DNA from: Sphingomonas sp. AR_OL41
GTDB taxonomy: Bacteria > Pseudomonadota > Alphaproteobacteria > Sphingomonadales > Sphingomonadaceae
NCBI RefSeq assembly: GCF_029911635.1
Contig: NZ_JARYTI010000013.1
Span: forward strand, 1-64,000
Length of the DNA stretch: 64,000 nucleotides
Direction of reading: 5' to 3'
Both the position numbers and the translations under genes were made by a program. Numbering within the stretch: position 1 is the first letter of the stretch; every line of letters starts with the position of its first letter. Below are positions 47,948 through 56,779 of the stretch, one piece after another. The notes beneath the pieces were generated by a model that saw nothing but the letters and a program-made list of their open reading frames with translations, searched no databases and was not told the DNA's origin.

Positions 47948-49555
47948 ATGACCGGCTCAACTGTCCCGTCTCGCATCGTTCGCGGGCCCTTGGCGTGGTG
48001 GATCATCGACGCTTTCCTTGCGGCGCTGTTCGCGGTCGCGCTGGCGGCTACACTCCATTTCCTGCTCGCCGGCACTTCGTATTTGTCCCTAATCGCGGCG
48101 GGAACCATGGCGGTCGCGGCGCTCGCGCGCGCCTGGGTGCAGGCACGGGTCGAAGATAGCGGGATCGAGGCTGCGAACCGGGCGAAGGCACAGGTGCGCC
48201 GCGGCCTCTTTCCGGCGCTGCTTCGATCGCGGCGCGTGCCGGGACGCCTGCTCGGCGAAGACGTCGCGACCGCGGTCGACCAGGTCGGCGCGCTGACCGC
48301 TTATCTGGGCCGGTTCGAGCCGCTGCGGCGTGCGGCGGTCGTCTCGCCCCTGCTCATTGCCGCGATGGTCATGCTTGCCAGCCCGGTCTCGGCCGCGATC
48401 CTGATCGCTACCCTTCTGCCCTTCGGTCTGGGCATGGCGCTCGCCGGCGGCGCCGCACGCCAGGCCGCCGATGCGCAGGTATCCGCTCTGGGCCGGCTGT
48501 CGGGCCTGTTCGTCGATCGCGTCCGCTCCTTGCCGATCATTCTGGCCTTTGGGGCCGAAGACCGCGTCGCGCGGCAGGTGGATACCGCCGTTCAGGAAGT
48601 CGCCGACCGCACCTACGGCGTTCTTCGGATCGCGTTCCTTTCATCAGGGACGCTTGAATTCTTTTCGGCGCTCTCGGTCGCGCTTGTGGCGGTCTACTGC
48701 GGCTTTCAGCTGCTCGGCCTGCTGCCATTCCGGGTGCCCGAACATCTCGACCTGCCTCGTGCCGTGTTCGCGCTCGCGCTGGCGCCAGAATTCTATCTGC
48801 CGCTCCGCCGGCTGGCCGCTGCCTATCACGACAAGCAACTCGGCGAAGCGGCGATGGCAGCGATCGACGCACGGTGCGCGGGTCTGCCAATGGAGCCGGA
48901 CAAGGCCAACTCGTTTATTCCTGAAGGAGCAAGGGCGCTTGAGATCGAGCGGGCGGTAATTCGCTACGATGACGGCACGACCGTCGGCCCGTTCAGCTTA
49001 ACGGTGGCGCGCGGGGAGATGGTCGCGCTGAGCGGCCCGACCGGTAGCGGCAAGTCGTCGCTGCTCGGCATGATCGTCGGGCTCGCGCCGCTTGTCAGCG
49101 GCAGGCTGCTGCTCGATGGCGCGGACATGCACCCCGGTGCCTTCAATCACGCGATCGCCTGGGCGGGACAGCATGTCATGCTGCTGCCGGGCACTATCGC
49201 CGACAACATCGCCCTGGCCTGTCCCGACGCGGTCTCGGGCAGGATCCGCGCGGCGGCGGAGAGGGCGGGGCTCGGAGCGCTGATCGCTTCGCGTCCTGAC
49301 GGGCTGGACACCGTCATCGACCCGCGCGGCTCGGGTCTGTCGGGTGGGGAAAGGCGCAGGATCGGCATCGCGCGCGCGCTGCTCGTCGAGCGCTCGCTCA
49401 TGGTGCTCGACGAGCCCACCGCCGATCTTGATCGCGACACCGCCGATGCGTTGATTGCCGTGTTGAAGGAGGTCGCCCTGGAGCGGGCCGTGCTCGTCGC
49501 GACCCATGACCTGTCGCTGGTCGCGGCCGCCGACCGCGAGGTTGCCATCCGATGA
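47948..49555 (+). CDS. cydD: Thiol reductant ABC exporter subunit CydD
   Basis: A 535-residue half ABC transporter: an N-terminal six-helix membrane domain (about 15-310) and an ATPase domain with Walker A GPTGSGKSSLL, signature LSGGERRRIGIARAL and Walker B LMVLDEPTADLD. Together with the next gene it forms the CydDC exporter of cysteine/glutathione needed for assembly of cytochrome bd. The stop overlaps the cydC start. CydD versus CydC identity is by gene order. Confidence 0.87.
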   Translation: MTGSTVPSRIVRGPLAWWIIDAFLAALFAVALAATLHFLLAGTSYLSLIAAGTMAVAALARAWVQARVEDSGIEAANRAKAQVRRGLFPALLRSRRVPGRLLGEDVATAVDQVGALTAYLGRFEPLRRAAVVSPLLIAAMVMLASPVSAAILIATLLPFGLGMALAGGAARQAADAQVSALGRLSGLFVDRVRSLPIILAFGAEDRVARQVDTAVQEVADRTYGVLRIAFLSSGTLEFFSALSVALVAVYCGFQLLGLLPFRVPEHLDLPRAVFALALAPEFYLPLRRLAAAYHDKQLGEAAMAAIDARCAGLPMEPDKANSFIPEGARALEIERAVIRYDDGTTVGPFSLTVARGEMVALSGPTGSGKSSLLGMIVGLAPLVSGRLLLDGADMHPGAFNHAIAWAGQHVMLLPGTIADNIALACPDAVSGRIRAAAERAGLGALIASRPDGLDTVIDPRGSGLSGGERRRIGIARALLVERSLMVLDEPTADLDRDTADALIAVLKEVALERAVLVATHDLSLVAAADREVAIR

Positions 49556-51150
49556 TGCCCGCTGGCCTGGCCCTGGCGCTCGACGCCTGCGGCAAGCCCT
49601 GGACCGGCACGCGCCGCCTGGCCGTCGCCTCTGGCGTCGCGGTTGCCGTCACGACGATCGGTCTCCTCGCGCTGTCGGGGTGGTTCATCACCGCTGCGGC
49701 GATTGCCGGCGCGGCCGGGCCGATCGGCGCGCGCGCGTTTAACTATCTCATTCCAAGCGCGCTGATCAGGCTGCTCGCGATCGTGCGGACGACCGCGCGC
49801 TATTTCGAGCGCCTGCTCAGCCATCGTGCGTCGCTATCCACACTCGCCGCCTTTCGCAGCCTGTTGTTCCGCAAGGCAGCTATGGCCGAGGCCCAGGGCA
49901 CGCTGAAGCTTTCGGGTGGCGAAGCTGCGACGCTGCTCGTCCAGGATATCGACCGGCTCGAGGATCATCTGGTGCGAACGCCCGCGCTCGCCGGCGCGGT
50001 CGCGGGCGCGGCCCTGACGATCGCGCTCGCTGCCCTGGCAGGACCATGGCCGCCCATGCTTGTTGCGTCGGCCCTGGCGGGTGGCGCTATCTGGACCCGG
50101 CGACTGGCGCGGCGCCGGTTGCCACGATGCGCCAGCGACGTCGCGACGGCAGTGCATGACCTCAAGGGTGCGGTTACCGAATATGCGGCCTCGGCGGCGG
50201 AGATTGCCGTCTATGGTCTGACGGATCGCGTGTCGGCCCGGCTCGAATCGCTCGCGAGCTGCCATGACGAAGCGCTGCGGAGCCAGGCGCGCACGGAAGC
50301 CATGGTTGGCTCGATCCTTCCCGCAACCGCCGGCATCGCGAGCGCGTTCGCGATCGCGACCGCGAGCGCCGGTCCGGCACTCGCGGCGATGGCCGCGCTG
50401 GCGACGGCGGCATCGGGCGAGGCATTGCTGGGTTATGTCCGCGCGCAGGTCCGCGCGCCCTCCGTCGATGATGCCAGCCGCCGCCTGGCTACCTTGGCTG
50501 CGGTCGATTTGCCGGACCGGCCGGTACTGCGCCTTCCCGACTCGGACATCGCCTTTTCCCTTGGCGGCGGGTTAGAATGCCTGTCGCGGGGCGAGCGCGT
50601 TGCGGTCCTCGGCACATCGGGCGCAGGTAAGACGCGCCTGCTTCACACATTGGCCGGACTGCGCACCGATGCGCCGCAGCGACCGACCATCGGCGGCGTG
50701 CCGGCAGGGGATCTCGGGCTGTTCCGGCTTCGGCAGGTGTTCGCGCTGGTGCCCCAGGATGCGACGCTGATCGCCGGCACCGTGCTCGACAATCTGCGGC
50801 TCGCCCGTCCGGGCCTGCGCGAAGACGAGATCTGGAGCGCGCTCCATACCGCCTGCCTCGACGACGAGATCGGGGCGCTGCCGGAGGGGCTTGCCCAATG
50901 GATCGGAGAAGACGGCGCACGCCTGTCGGGCGGCCAGCGGAAGAGACTCGCGCTGGCAAGGGGGCTGTTGGCGGACCGGCCATGGTTGCTGCTCGACGAG
51001 CCCAGTGAAGGGCTCGACGGTGCAACGGAAACCGAACTTGTGAAGCGGCTTTGCGACTGGTTCGAGCGAACCGGGCAAGGCTTGATCCTGGTATCGCACC
51101 GGCCGGCAATGCTCGGGCTGGCGCAGCGCGTCCTGCTTCTCTCCGCGTGA
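49552..51150 (+). CDS. cydC: Thiol reductant ABC exporter subunit CydC
   Basis: A 532-residue half ABC transporter partner of CydD. The membrane domain spans about 20-320; the ATPase domain has Walker A GTSGAGKTRLLH, signature LSGGQRKRLALARGL and Walker B WLLLDEPSEGLD. GWFITAAAIAGAAGPIGARA in the first helices is typical of CydC. ATG 49552 overlaps the previous stop as ATGA. It exports reductant to the periplasm for oxidase maturation. Confidence 0.87.
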   Translation: MMPAGLALALDACGKPWTGTRRLAVASGVAVAVTTIGLLALSGWFITAAAIAGAAGPIGARAFNYLIPSALIRLLAIVRTTARYFERLLSHRASLSTLAAFRSLLFRKAAMAEAQGTLKLSGGEAATLLVQDIDRLEDHLVRTPALAGAVAGAALTIALAALAGPWPPMLVASALAGGAIWTRRLARRRLPRCASDVATAVHDLKGAVTEYAASAAEIAVYGLTDRVSARLESLASCHDEALRSQARTEAMVGSILPATAGIASAFAIATASAGPALAAMAALATAASGEALLGYVRAQVRAPSVDDASRRLATLAAVDLPDRPVLRLPDSDIAFSLGGGLECLSRGERVAVLGTSGAGKTRLLHTLAGLRTDAPQRPTIGGVPAGDLGLFRLRQVFALVPQDATLIAGTVLDNLRLARPGLREDEIWSALHTACLDDEIGALPEGLAQWIGEDGARLSGGQRKRLALARGLLADRPWLLLDEPSEGLDGATETELVKRLCDWFERTGQGLILVSHRPAMLGLAQRVLLLSA

Positions 51151-51215
51151 CCGAAAAGCGAGGTCGCGCGTCGCCCGGCGGTGCCGGCCACGGCGGGACG
51201 CTGCTCTACCGGTCG

Positions 51216-51878
51216 TTACTGCCTCGGGGCGTTGCCCTGACCCGCGGCATCCGGGGCCGGTTTGCGCGCGACGCCCTCGACGATCGGCATATAGTCGGCG
51301 AACGGGAAGGCGGGCTCGATCTGCTGCGCGACCGGGCCCAACTCAAAGCCGGCGGCGCGGATATAGGCGACGGTGTCGCGATTGAGATTGCAACCGACGC
51401 CGACGACGCGCTGCACGGGATTGAGGCGGTCTTGCCATTTGCGCCGGGCAGGATCCGCGCTCGCGACATGCTCGAAGAAGCGCAGGCTACCACCGGGGCG
51501 CAGCACGCGCCGGATCTCGGCCAGCACGCGCGGCGGGTCGGCGACGGTGCACATCGTCAGGCTGACCACCACGCAGTCGAAACTCTCATCGGCGAAGGGC
51601 AGGGCTTCTCCGGCCAGTGCCTCGATCCTGATCGACCAGCCGAGACTGTCGATGCGTTGCTGTGCCCGCCGGTTCATGCCGGACGATGGCTCGACGACGG
51701 ACAGCGATCTCACGGTCGCGCGATCATAATAGGGAAGCGTCGCGCCGGTGCCGAATCCGATTTCCAGGACATCGCCCGTGGCGCCCTCGATCAGCTTCGC
51801 GCGGTGCGCTCGGATCGCGGGCGTGTCGAGCGCCCGTTCGATGAACCAGGGAAAGATCCGTTCCGAATACAGGCCCAT
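51216..51878 (-). CDS. Class I SAM-dependent methyltransferase
   Basis: A 220-residue methyltransferase with SAM-binding motif VLEIGFGTGATLPYY (motif I), an acidic VVEPSSGM loop, SFDCVVVSLTMC and LRPGGSLRFFEHV. The overall pattern resembles METTL7/UbiE-like enzymes, of which thiol methyltransferases are members. In a sulfur-stress setting a thiol or sulfide S-methyltransferase is conceivable but unproven. It stands alone, tail to tail with cydC. Confidence 0.8.
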   Translation of the reverse strand: MGLYSERIFPWFIERALDTPAIRAHRAKLIEGATGDVLEIGFGTGATLPYYDRATVRSLSVVEPSSGMNRRAQQRIDSLGWSIRIEALAGEALPFADESFDCVVVSLTMCTVADPPRVLAEIRRVLRPGGSLRFFEHVASADPARRKWQDRLNPVQRVVGVGCNLNRDTVAYIRAAGFELGPVAQQIEPAFPFADYMPIVEGVARKPAPDAAGQGNAPRQ

Positions 51879-52038
51879 GCCGCGCTCCCGTTCCTTCTGC
51901 GGATTCTGCCAGGCAGTTCCGTGATATGTGTGGGCAGCCTCCGATCGATACCCCGCCGCTGTCGGCCGGGCAATGACGGCGAGCGGATCACGATTCCCTC
52001 GCGGCTGCGCCGGTCACCCATCGGGGCGCTGGTTTCTG

Positions 52039-52971
52039 CTAATTCGTTGCGATCGCCTTCGGCGGTCCGTCTCCCCCGAGAAGAACGCGATCGACCATTG
52101 TCCCATAGGCCGATTGATCCCCTCCGTGAAACTGCTGGCGCGTGGCCTCGACCGATCCGACGTAGCGCGGATCCTGCGGCCGGGGCTTGCCGTCGATATA
52201 GGCCGCCACGTCCCAGGCCTGCTGGCCGGTCAGTACACCCGGCCGATCTTGCGGCATGTTCGCCTTGATGAACCCGGCTGCGTTGGGGATGCGGGCCATC
52301 CCGGCACCCCAGTTGAACGACCTGTCGCCCCAGAGCGGCGGGATGGCCGTCTTGCCATCGGCCTTCAGTCCGACACCGTCCTGCCCATGGCACTGTGCGC
52401 AGTTTTCGGCATAGACCGCGCGCCCCCGCTTATAGTCGGGCGTTCGGGCGGCCTTGGGGAGTTTGAGGAAGCCCTGGCCCGGCAACGTCACGCCGATGGG
52501 GGCGCCCCTGGCCAGGAACGTCGCGTAGCTCTCCAGGGCGACGAGCACGGGATCGCCGGTAGGGGGCATCCGACCGTTCATGCTATACCGGAAGCACTCC
52601 TGCAGGCGTTCCGCGAAGCTGTTCACATGGCCGTTCTTGGAGCGATATTGCGGATAGAGCCCATAGGCAGCCCATAGCGGCGAGGCGTTGGGCCGGCGCC
52701 CTGCATCGAGATGGCAGTTCGAGCAGGAAAGATCGTTACCCACGAATTGCGGGGCCGCCCGGGCAGTGTTCGTAAAAATCTCCCGGCCCAGCAATATGTT
52801 TCTGCCGAGTGCGTTATCGAGGATCGCCGTATCGGGCGGCGGCCGAAATTCCTTCGCTTCGGCGCGCGGCGGCGCGGGAGCCTTGGACAGGGAAACGCCA
52901 AGGCCCACACCGAGCGCGACCAGGCCGGTTCCGCCTGCGACGAGTGCCGTGATGCGAAGGGGTGACGCCAC
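52039..52971 (-). CDS. tsdA: Diheme c-type cytochrome, TsdA-like thiosulfate dehydrogenase
   Basis: A 310-residue exported or membrane-anchored cytochrome with an N-terminal hydrophobic segment (about 8-28). Heme 1 is C83-x2-C86-H87 in LSCSNCHLDA, heme 2 is C191-x2-C194-H195 in CAQCHG. C126 in LQECFRYSMNG is placed like the cysteine heme ligand of TsdA, and M225 and M239 have the 14-residue spacing of the two methionines known there. The enzyme converts thiosulfate to tetrathionate or the reverse. Direction cannot be read from sequence. Confidence 0.85.
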   Translation of the reverse strand: MASPLRITALVAGGTGLVALGVGLGVSLSKAPAPPRAEAKEFRPPPDTAILDNALGRNILLGREIFTNTARAAPQFVGNDLSCSNCHLDAGRRPNASPLWAAYGLYPQYRSKNGHVNSFAERLQECFRYSMNGRMPPTGDPVLVALESYATFLARGAPIGVTLPGQGFLKLPKAARTPDYKRGRAVYAENCAQCHGQDGVGLKADGKTAIPPLWGDRSFNWGAGMARIPNAAGFIKANMPQDRPGVLTGQQAWDVAAYIDGKPRPQDPRYVGSVEATRQQFHGGDQSAYGTMVDRVLLGGDGPPKAIATN

Positions 52972-53016
52972 CGCGACTATCCTGAAACCATCGCCGGGGA
53001 GACCGTGCTGCGCTGA

Positions 53017-53529
53017 TCAGGGATGGATATAGACAAAGCCCAGACCCTGAAGTCGCGCGATTTCGGCGACGCCGCTCGGGATGACGTCCTCGTCCCGAAC
53101 GCCGTAAAGCTCGGCCGGGGTCAGTCCCATGCCCTTGAGCGTGTTGCGGCAGATCATGAAACGGACACCCTTTGCACGCAGGTCATCGACCGCCTTGGCG
53201 AGGGGCGCGTCGGTCCTGGCCATCTGGAACAGCCTGACGCCCGCAGCGAAGCTGACGACCCTTATCTCGACCTGACCGTTCGTCGCTTCGATATGCGCGG
53301 AGAGATGATGGAGCAGCCGCACGAAATAGGCATGGTCGTCCGGCCCGCCGCCGTCATTCTGATAGACGACCTTCTGGAAGACGTAATAGCCCGGCGGTAC
53401 CGGCGCGTTCATCACGTCGCTCGCCGGGGCCGCGACGGCGCCGCCCATAGCCGAGAGACTGAACGCGAGGAATAGGGCGATTGCTCTGAACAAGGCAGGT
53501 CTCCAGATACGAACGCGCCGTGTTGCCAT
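53017..53529 (-). CDS. DsrE/DsrF-like sulfur-carrier family protein with signal peptide
   Basis: A 170-residue protein with an N-terminal signal sequence (about 12-38) and a DsrE-like alpha/beta domain. KVVYQNDGGGPDDHAYFVRL and the later FMICRNTLKGMGLTPAELYG carry the single conserved Cys region typical of periplasmic DsrE-family proteins. ATG 53529 was chosen because it precedes the signal; the longer frame is rejected. It may bind or move sulfane sulfur near the TsdA-like enzyme; the role is inferred. Confidence 0.8.
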   Translation of the reverse strand: MATRRVRIWRPALFRAIALFLAFSLSAMGGAVAAPASDVMNAPVPPGYYVFQKVVYQNDGGGPDDHAYFVRLLHHLSAHIEATNGQVEIRVVSFAAGVRLFQMARTDAPLAKAVDDLRAKGVRFMICRNTLKGMGLTPAELYGVRDEDVIPSGVAEIARLQGLGFVYIHP

Positions 53530-53566
53530 AGCGTACCACTCACATTGTTGGCAGAAACAAGGGCGA

Positions 53567-54826
53567 TCAGTCCATCCCGGCGATGGCGCGCAGGCGGTAA
53601 CTGGCGACGAGAAGCTGGCCCTCGGCGCTGATCCGCATGCTTTCCGCCTCGATCGCCTCGCGTTCCGCATCGAGCAGGGCGAGTTGCGGCTTGGCACCAA
53701 CCTTTACCTCAAGGCGCGTACCGCCAAGGGCCGATTCGGTGGCGGCAACCCGTGCCTGGGCGGCCTCTAGGACGGCACGCGCCGTGCGCACCGCCTCGAA
53801 GGCCTCGATCGCCTGCTCTTCGACCGCCAGGCGCGCGCCGCGCGCGTCGGCCTCGCTGGCGGTCATGTCGGCGCTGGCAGCGCGAATGCTGGCTGCATTG
53901 CGCCCACCTGAAAACAGCGTCCACCGGCCCCGCAGCCCGACCGTCGCGGAGTTAGCCTTGTAGCCGGGGAAGAACTGGTCGCGTACCGTGGCCGCCTCGG
54001 CGAAGGCGCCGATGGTCGGCATCCGCTCGGCGCGCGCGGCGTCGACCCGGCCCTGCGCTACCTCGGTTGCCTTCTTCGCCTGCTGGAGCCGCGGATTGCC
54101 GGCGATCGCACGATCGACCGCGTCGTCGGCCGTGTGTGGCGTCGCCGGCGGCCCCGGCAATCCGGCGGGGGATGCGACCGTCATGCCGGTGAGCGCGACC
54201 AGCCGCGCGTTCGCCGTCGCGACCTGACCCTGCGCCTGTGCGAGGCCCGCTGCGGCTTCGGCGCGCCGCGCCTGCGCCTGGGCGGTCTCGGTACTCGTGC
54301 CTTCGCCCGCCTTGAAACGAAGCCCCGCCTGACGGACGACCTCGTCGAGCGAGGTTTGCAACTGCTCGTAGCGCCGGACCAGTTGGTGCGCGGCGAGCGC
54401 ATTCGCATAGGCTTGGGTTACCTGAACCCGCAGATCGAGGATCAGCGCGGCGGTTTCCAGCCGCGCGATATCCCGCCCGCCGCCGGCCTGGCGCTCGGCC
54501 GCCGCGACCCGGCCGCCGGTCCAGATCGGGAACTCAGCGACCGCCTGGGCCGAGCGGGGCGTCACATTATCGGCCGACAGTCCGAAATAGCCCTGTGGGT
54601 CGAGCCTGCCGACGCCGACCTGGCCTTCGATCCGCAGCGACGGACCGCGTTCGGCGCGGGCGCCGTCGAGCCTCGCCTCGGCGGCGGATTCACGCGCCTT
54701 TGCGGCCGCCAGTTGCGGCGAATGCGCCATGGCCGCGGCGATGACGTCGTCGAGGCTCTGGGCCGATGCGGGCGTCACCGCCAGCAGCGCCGCGCCGACG
54801 GCCGGGACAAGATAACGGACGGTCAT
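53567..54826 (-). CDS. TolC-family outer membrane efflux protein
   Basis: A 419-residue outer-membrane channel protein with a signal peptide ending near TPASAQ. Long helical repeats rich in Ala, Gln and Arg (about 60-230 and 250-410), with LVALTGM and paired DxxxAAAMAHSPQLAAAKA-type motifs, identify the TolC/OEP family. It likely completes a tripartite pump with the adaptor and RND permease at 56780-61011, although it is encoded on the other strand with the sulfide oxidase genes. Confidence 0.87.
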   Translation of the reverse strand: MTVRYLVPAVGAALLAVTPASAQSLDDVIAAAMAHSPQLAAAKARESAAEARLDGARAERGPSLRIEGQVGVGRLDPQGYFGLSADNVTPRSAQAVAEFPIWTGGRVAAAERQAGGGRDIARLETAALILDLRVQVTQAYANALAAHQLVRRYEQLQTSLDEVVRQAGLRFKAGEGTSTETAQAQARRAEAAAGLAQAQGQVATANARLVALTGMTVASPAGLPGPPATPHTADDAVDRAIAGNPRLQQAKKATEVAQGRVDAARAERMPTIGAFAEAATVRDQFFPGYKANSATVGLRGRWTLFSGGRNAASIRAASADMTASEADARGARLAVEEQAIEAFEAVRTARAVLEAAQARVAATESALGGTRLEVKVGAKPQLALLDAEREAIEAESMRISAEGQLLVASYRLRAIAGMD

Positions 54827-54835
54827 CGCTCGCGA

Positions 54836-55039
54836 TCAGCGAAACGCGTTGCCGGGGCGTATCCCGAACGATCTGAAGACCATCGCGGCCGGGCAGAAGC
54901 CGGTGATGCTGGCCTGCAGCATGTTGGCGCCGGCGAAGATCGACAGCGCGATCCACCACGGATTGACGGTCAACGAAAGGATGGATCCCGCGAGAACGAC
55001 GAGGCCGGCAAAGGCCAGCACGGCTCGATCGAGGTTCAT
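54836..55039 (-). CDS. DUF2892 (YgaP-like) small membrane protein
   Basis: A 67-residue protein with two hydrophobic segments (about 7-24 and 29-46) and the conserved TGFCPAAMVF motif of DUF2892, the membrane part of the E. coli sulfurtransferase YgaP. It lies 27 bases after the sulfide:quinone oxidoreductase gene and just ahead of tolC. Here it is separate from the rhodanese domain at 56429, which could supply the missing half of YgaP. Confidence 0.85.
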   Translation of the reverse strand: MNLDRAVLAFAGLVVLAGSILSLTVNPWWIALSIFAGANMLQASITGFCPAAMVFRSFGIRPGNAFR

Positions 55040-55066
55040 GACATTTTCTCCTGTTGGAAGGGTGGC

Positions 55067-56344
55067 TCAGAAGCGCAGTTTCTTCACGCCGAGGACGTGG
55101 AGCGCGAGCTTCTCGTAAAAGGGCTCGCTCTCGCCCTTGCGGATCTTGCGCAGGAAGTATTTCTCGAAACCGATCTTCGCGAGGTGGACCCATTTGCCCT
55201 CGGAAGACCAGTTGACGTTGCGCGGCGGGATCTGCGGTTCGGCGACGAACGCCACCCCGCCATCGCCGAAATCGGCGAGGCAGATCGCGTTCCAGGTCGC
55301 CTCGTGCCTTGCTTCGCCCCCCGTGTGGAGTTCGCGCAGGTTCTTCGCGACAGCGGTCACCATGCTTTCGATCATGAAACCCGTCTTGGGTACGCCGACC
55401 GGGAGCGGGGTGGGGCCGACCGGCGGGATCGCGACGCAGACGCCGAGCGCGAAGATGTTGGGGAAGGCCGGGTTGCGCTGGTGCTTGTCGATCAGGATGA
55501 AGCCGCGCGGATTTGTCAGGCCCTCGATGCCGTGCACGGCCGGCACGCCCCGGAAGGCGGGAAGCAGCATCGAAAAGCCGAATGGCAGGTCATGGGTACG
55601 CTTCGTCTTGCCGTCCTCATCCACTTCCTCGACATGCATCATGCCCGGATCGACGCTCGTCACCTTCGCATTGGTGATCCACTTGATGTGGCGGTTGCGC
55701 ATCTCGCTTTCGAGCAGGCCCTTGGTATCGCCGACGCCGTCAAGGCCGAGATGGCCAATATAGGGTTCGGGCGTGACGAAGGTGATCGGCACGCGGTCGC
55801 GGATCTTGCGGCGCTTGAGCTCGGTGTCGAGTGTCATCGCGAACTCATAGGCAGGGCCGTAGCAGGAGGCGCCCTGTACAGCGCCCACGACGATCGGCCT
55901 GGGATCGGCGCAGAGTTCCTCGAAGCGGGTGAAGGTGTGGGCAGCGTGATCGGTCTGGCAGATCGACAGCGTGTTGGCCGCCGGGCCGAAGCCCTGGATC
56001 TCGTCAAAAGCAAGGTCTGGGCCCGTTGCGATTACGAGATAGTCGTAAGTGAGTGACGAGCCATCATTGAGTTCGAGCCGGTTCTCCTGCGGGTGAACAC
56101 GTGCTGCGCCCACTGCGGTGAAGCCAATCCCGTGCTTTGCCATCACCGGCGGCAGATGGACCTTGATCGCCTCGGGTTCGCGCCAGCCGACCGCAACCCA
56201 GGGGTTCGAGGGGACGAACCAGTAATCCTCCGAGTTGGAGACGACCGTTACCTCGGCCTTGCCCTTGAGGGCGGCGCGAATCTCATAGGCGGCGATCGTC
56301 CCGCCAAGCCCGGCACCCAACACGATGATTTGCGACTGAGCCAT
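55067..56344 (-). CDS. sqr: Sulfide:quinone oxidoreductase-like flavoprotein
   Basis: A 425-residue FAD-dependent disulfide oxidoreductase that would oxidise sulfide to sulfane sulfur and pass electrons to quinone. The FAD fold is IIVLGAGLGGTIAAYEI. Three cysteines sit at SQR-like positions: C129 (LSICQTDHA), C161 (GASCYGPAYEF) and C303 (FALGVCVAIPP). The C-terminal KYFLRKIRKGE region is amphipathic and suits membrane binding. ATG 56344 has GAGG seven bases upstream. It is divergent from the rhodanese gene and would feed the cytochrome bd oxidase. Confidence 0.88.
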   Translation of the reverse strand: MAQSQIIVLGAGLGGTIAAYEIRAALKGKAEVTVVSNSEDYWFVPSNPWVAVGWREPEAIKVHLPPVMAKHGIGFTAVGAARVHPQENRLELNDGSSLTYDYLVIATGPDLAFDEIQGFGPAANTLSICQTDHAAHTFTRFEELCADPRPIVVGAVQGASCYGPAYEFAMTLDTELKRRKIRDRVPITFVTPEPYIGHLGLDGVGDTKGLLESEMRNRHIKWITNAKVTSVDPGMMHVEEVDEDGKTKRTHDLPFGFSMLLPAFRGVPAVHGIEGLTNPRGFILIDKHQRNPAFPNIFALGVCVAIPPVGPTPLPVGVPKTGFMIESMVTAVAKNLRELHTGGEARHEATWNAICLADFGDGGVAFVAEPQIPPRNVNWSSEGKWVHLAKIGFEKYFLRKIRKGESEPFYEKLALHVLGVKKLRF

Positions 56345-56371
56345 CTTGCGGCCTCTCTCCACTGATTGTGC

Positions 56372-56415
56372 TTGACGAATATTACAATTACACGATACAC
56401 GCAATCATTAAATTG
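56372..56415 (+). promoter_or_regulatory. Divergent sqr/rhodanese control region
   Basis: TTGACG (56372-56377) and GATACA (56394-56399, 16-bp gap) form a plausible promoter for the rhodanese gene. An ATTACAC word, a direct TACACG repeat (56389, 56396) and CAATT/AATTG arms (56385 and 56411) lie within it. TTGACG plus ATTACAC also occurs before the persulfide dioxygenase. Confidence 0.45.
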
Positions 56416-56428
56416 AAAGGCTCAGACA

Positions 56429-56770
56429 ATGTTCGGTTTCGGAAAGCAGACCCACCCCAAAGAGGTCGGGGCCAAGGCGTTGCGCGAGATGCTGGATCGT
56501 GACGTGGCGATGGTTGTTGACGTGCGCGAGCCCGACGAGTTTGCCGCCGGGCACATCCCCGGGGCAGCCAATCTTCCCCTGTCGCGATTCGATCCTGCTC
56601 TCCTGCCTGAGTCGGAGGGTAAGCTGCTGGTTCTGAACTGCGCCGCCGGTCGACGCTCTGCTATGGCACTGGCACAATGTGCGAAGTCGGGCGCTTCGGT
56701 CGATACGCATTTAAACGGAGGGTTTTCCGCCTGGCAGGGTGCGAAACTACCCATCGCTTTCGGCCGGTAA
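56429..56770 (+). CDS. Single-domain rhodanese sulfurtransferase
   Basis: A 113-residue rhodanese domain with active-site Cys71 in the loop LNCAAGRRS and the upstream VVDVREPDEFAAGHIPGA motif. There is no signal peptide, so it acts in the cytoplasm. It takes sulfane sulfur from the product of the divergent SQR and passes it to thiols such as glutathione, whose persulfide the dioxygenase at 62999 can oxidise. The next gene, the pump adaptor, starts nine bases later. Confidence 0.92.
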   Translation: MFGFGKQTHPKEVGAKALREMLDRDVAMVVDVREPDEFAAGHIPGAANLPLSRFDPALLPESEGKLLVLNCAAGRRSAMALAQCAKSGASVDTHLNGGFSAWQGAKLPIAFGR

Positions 56771-56779
56771 GGATCGACG

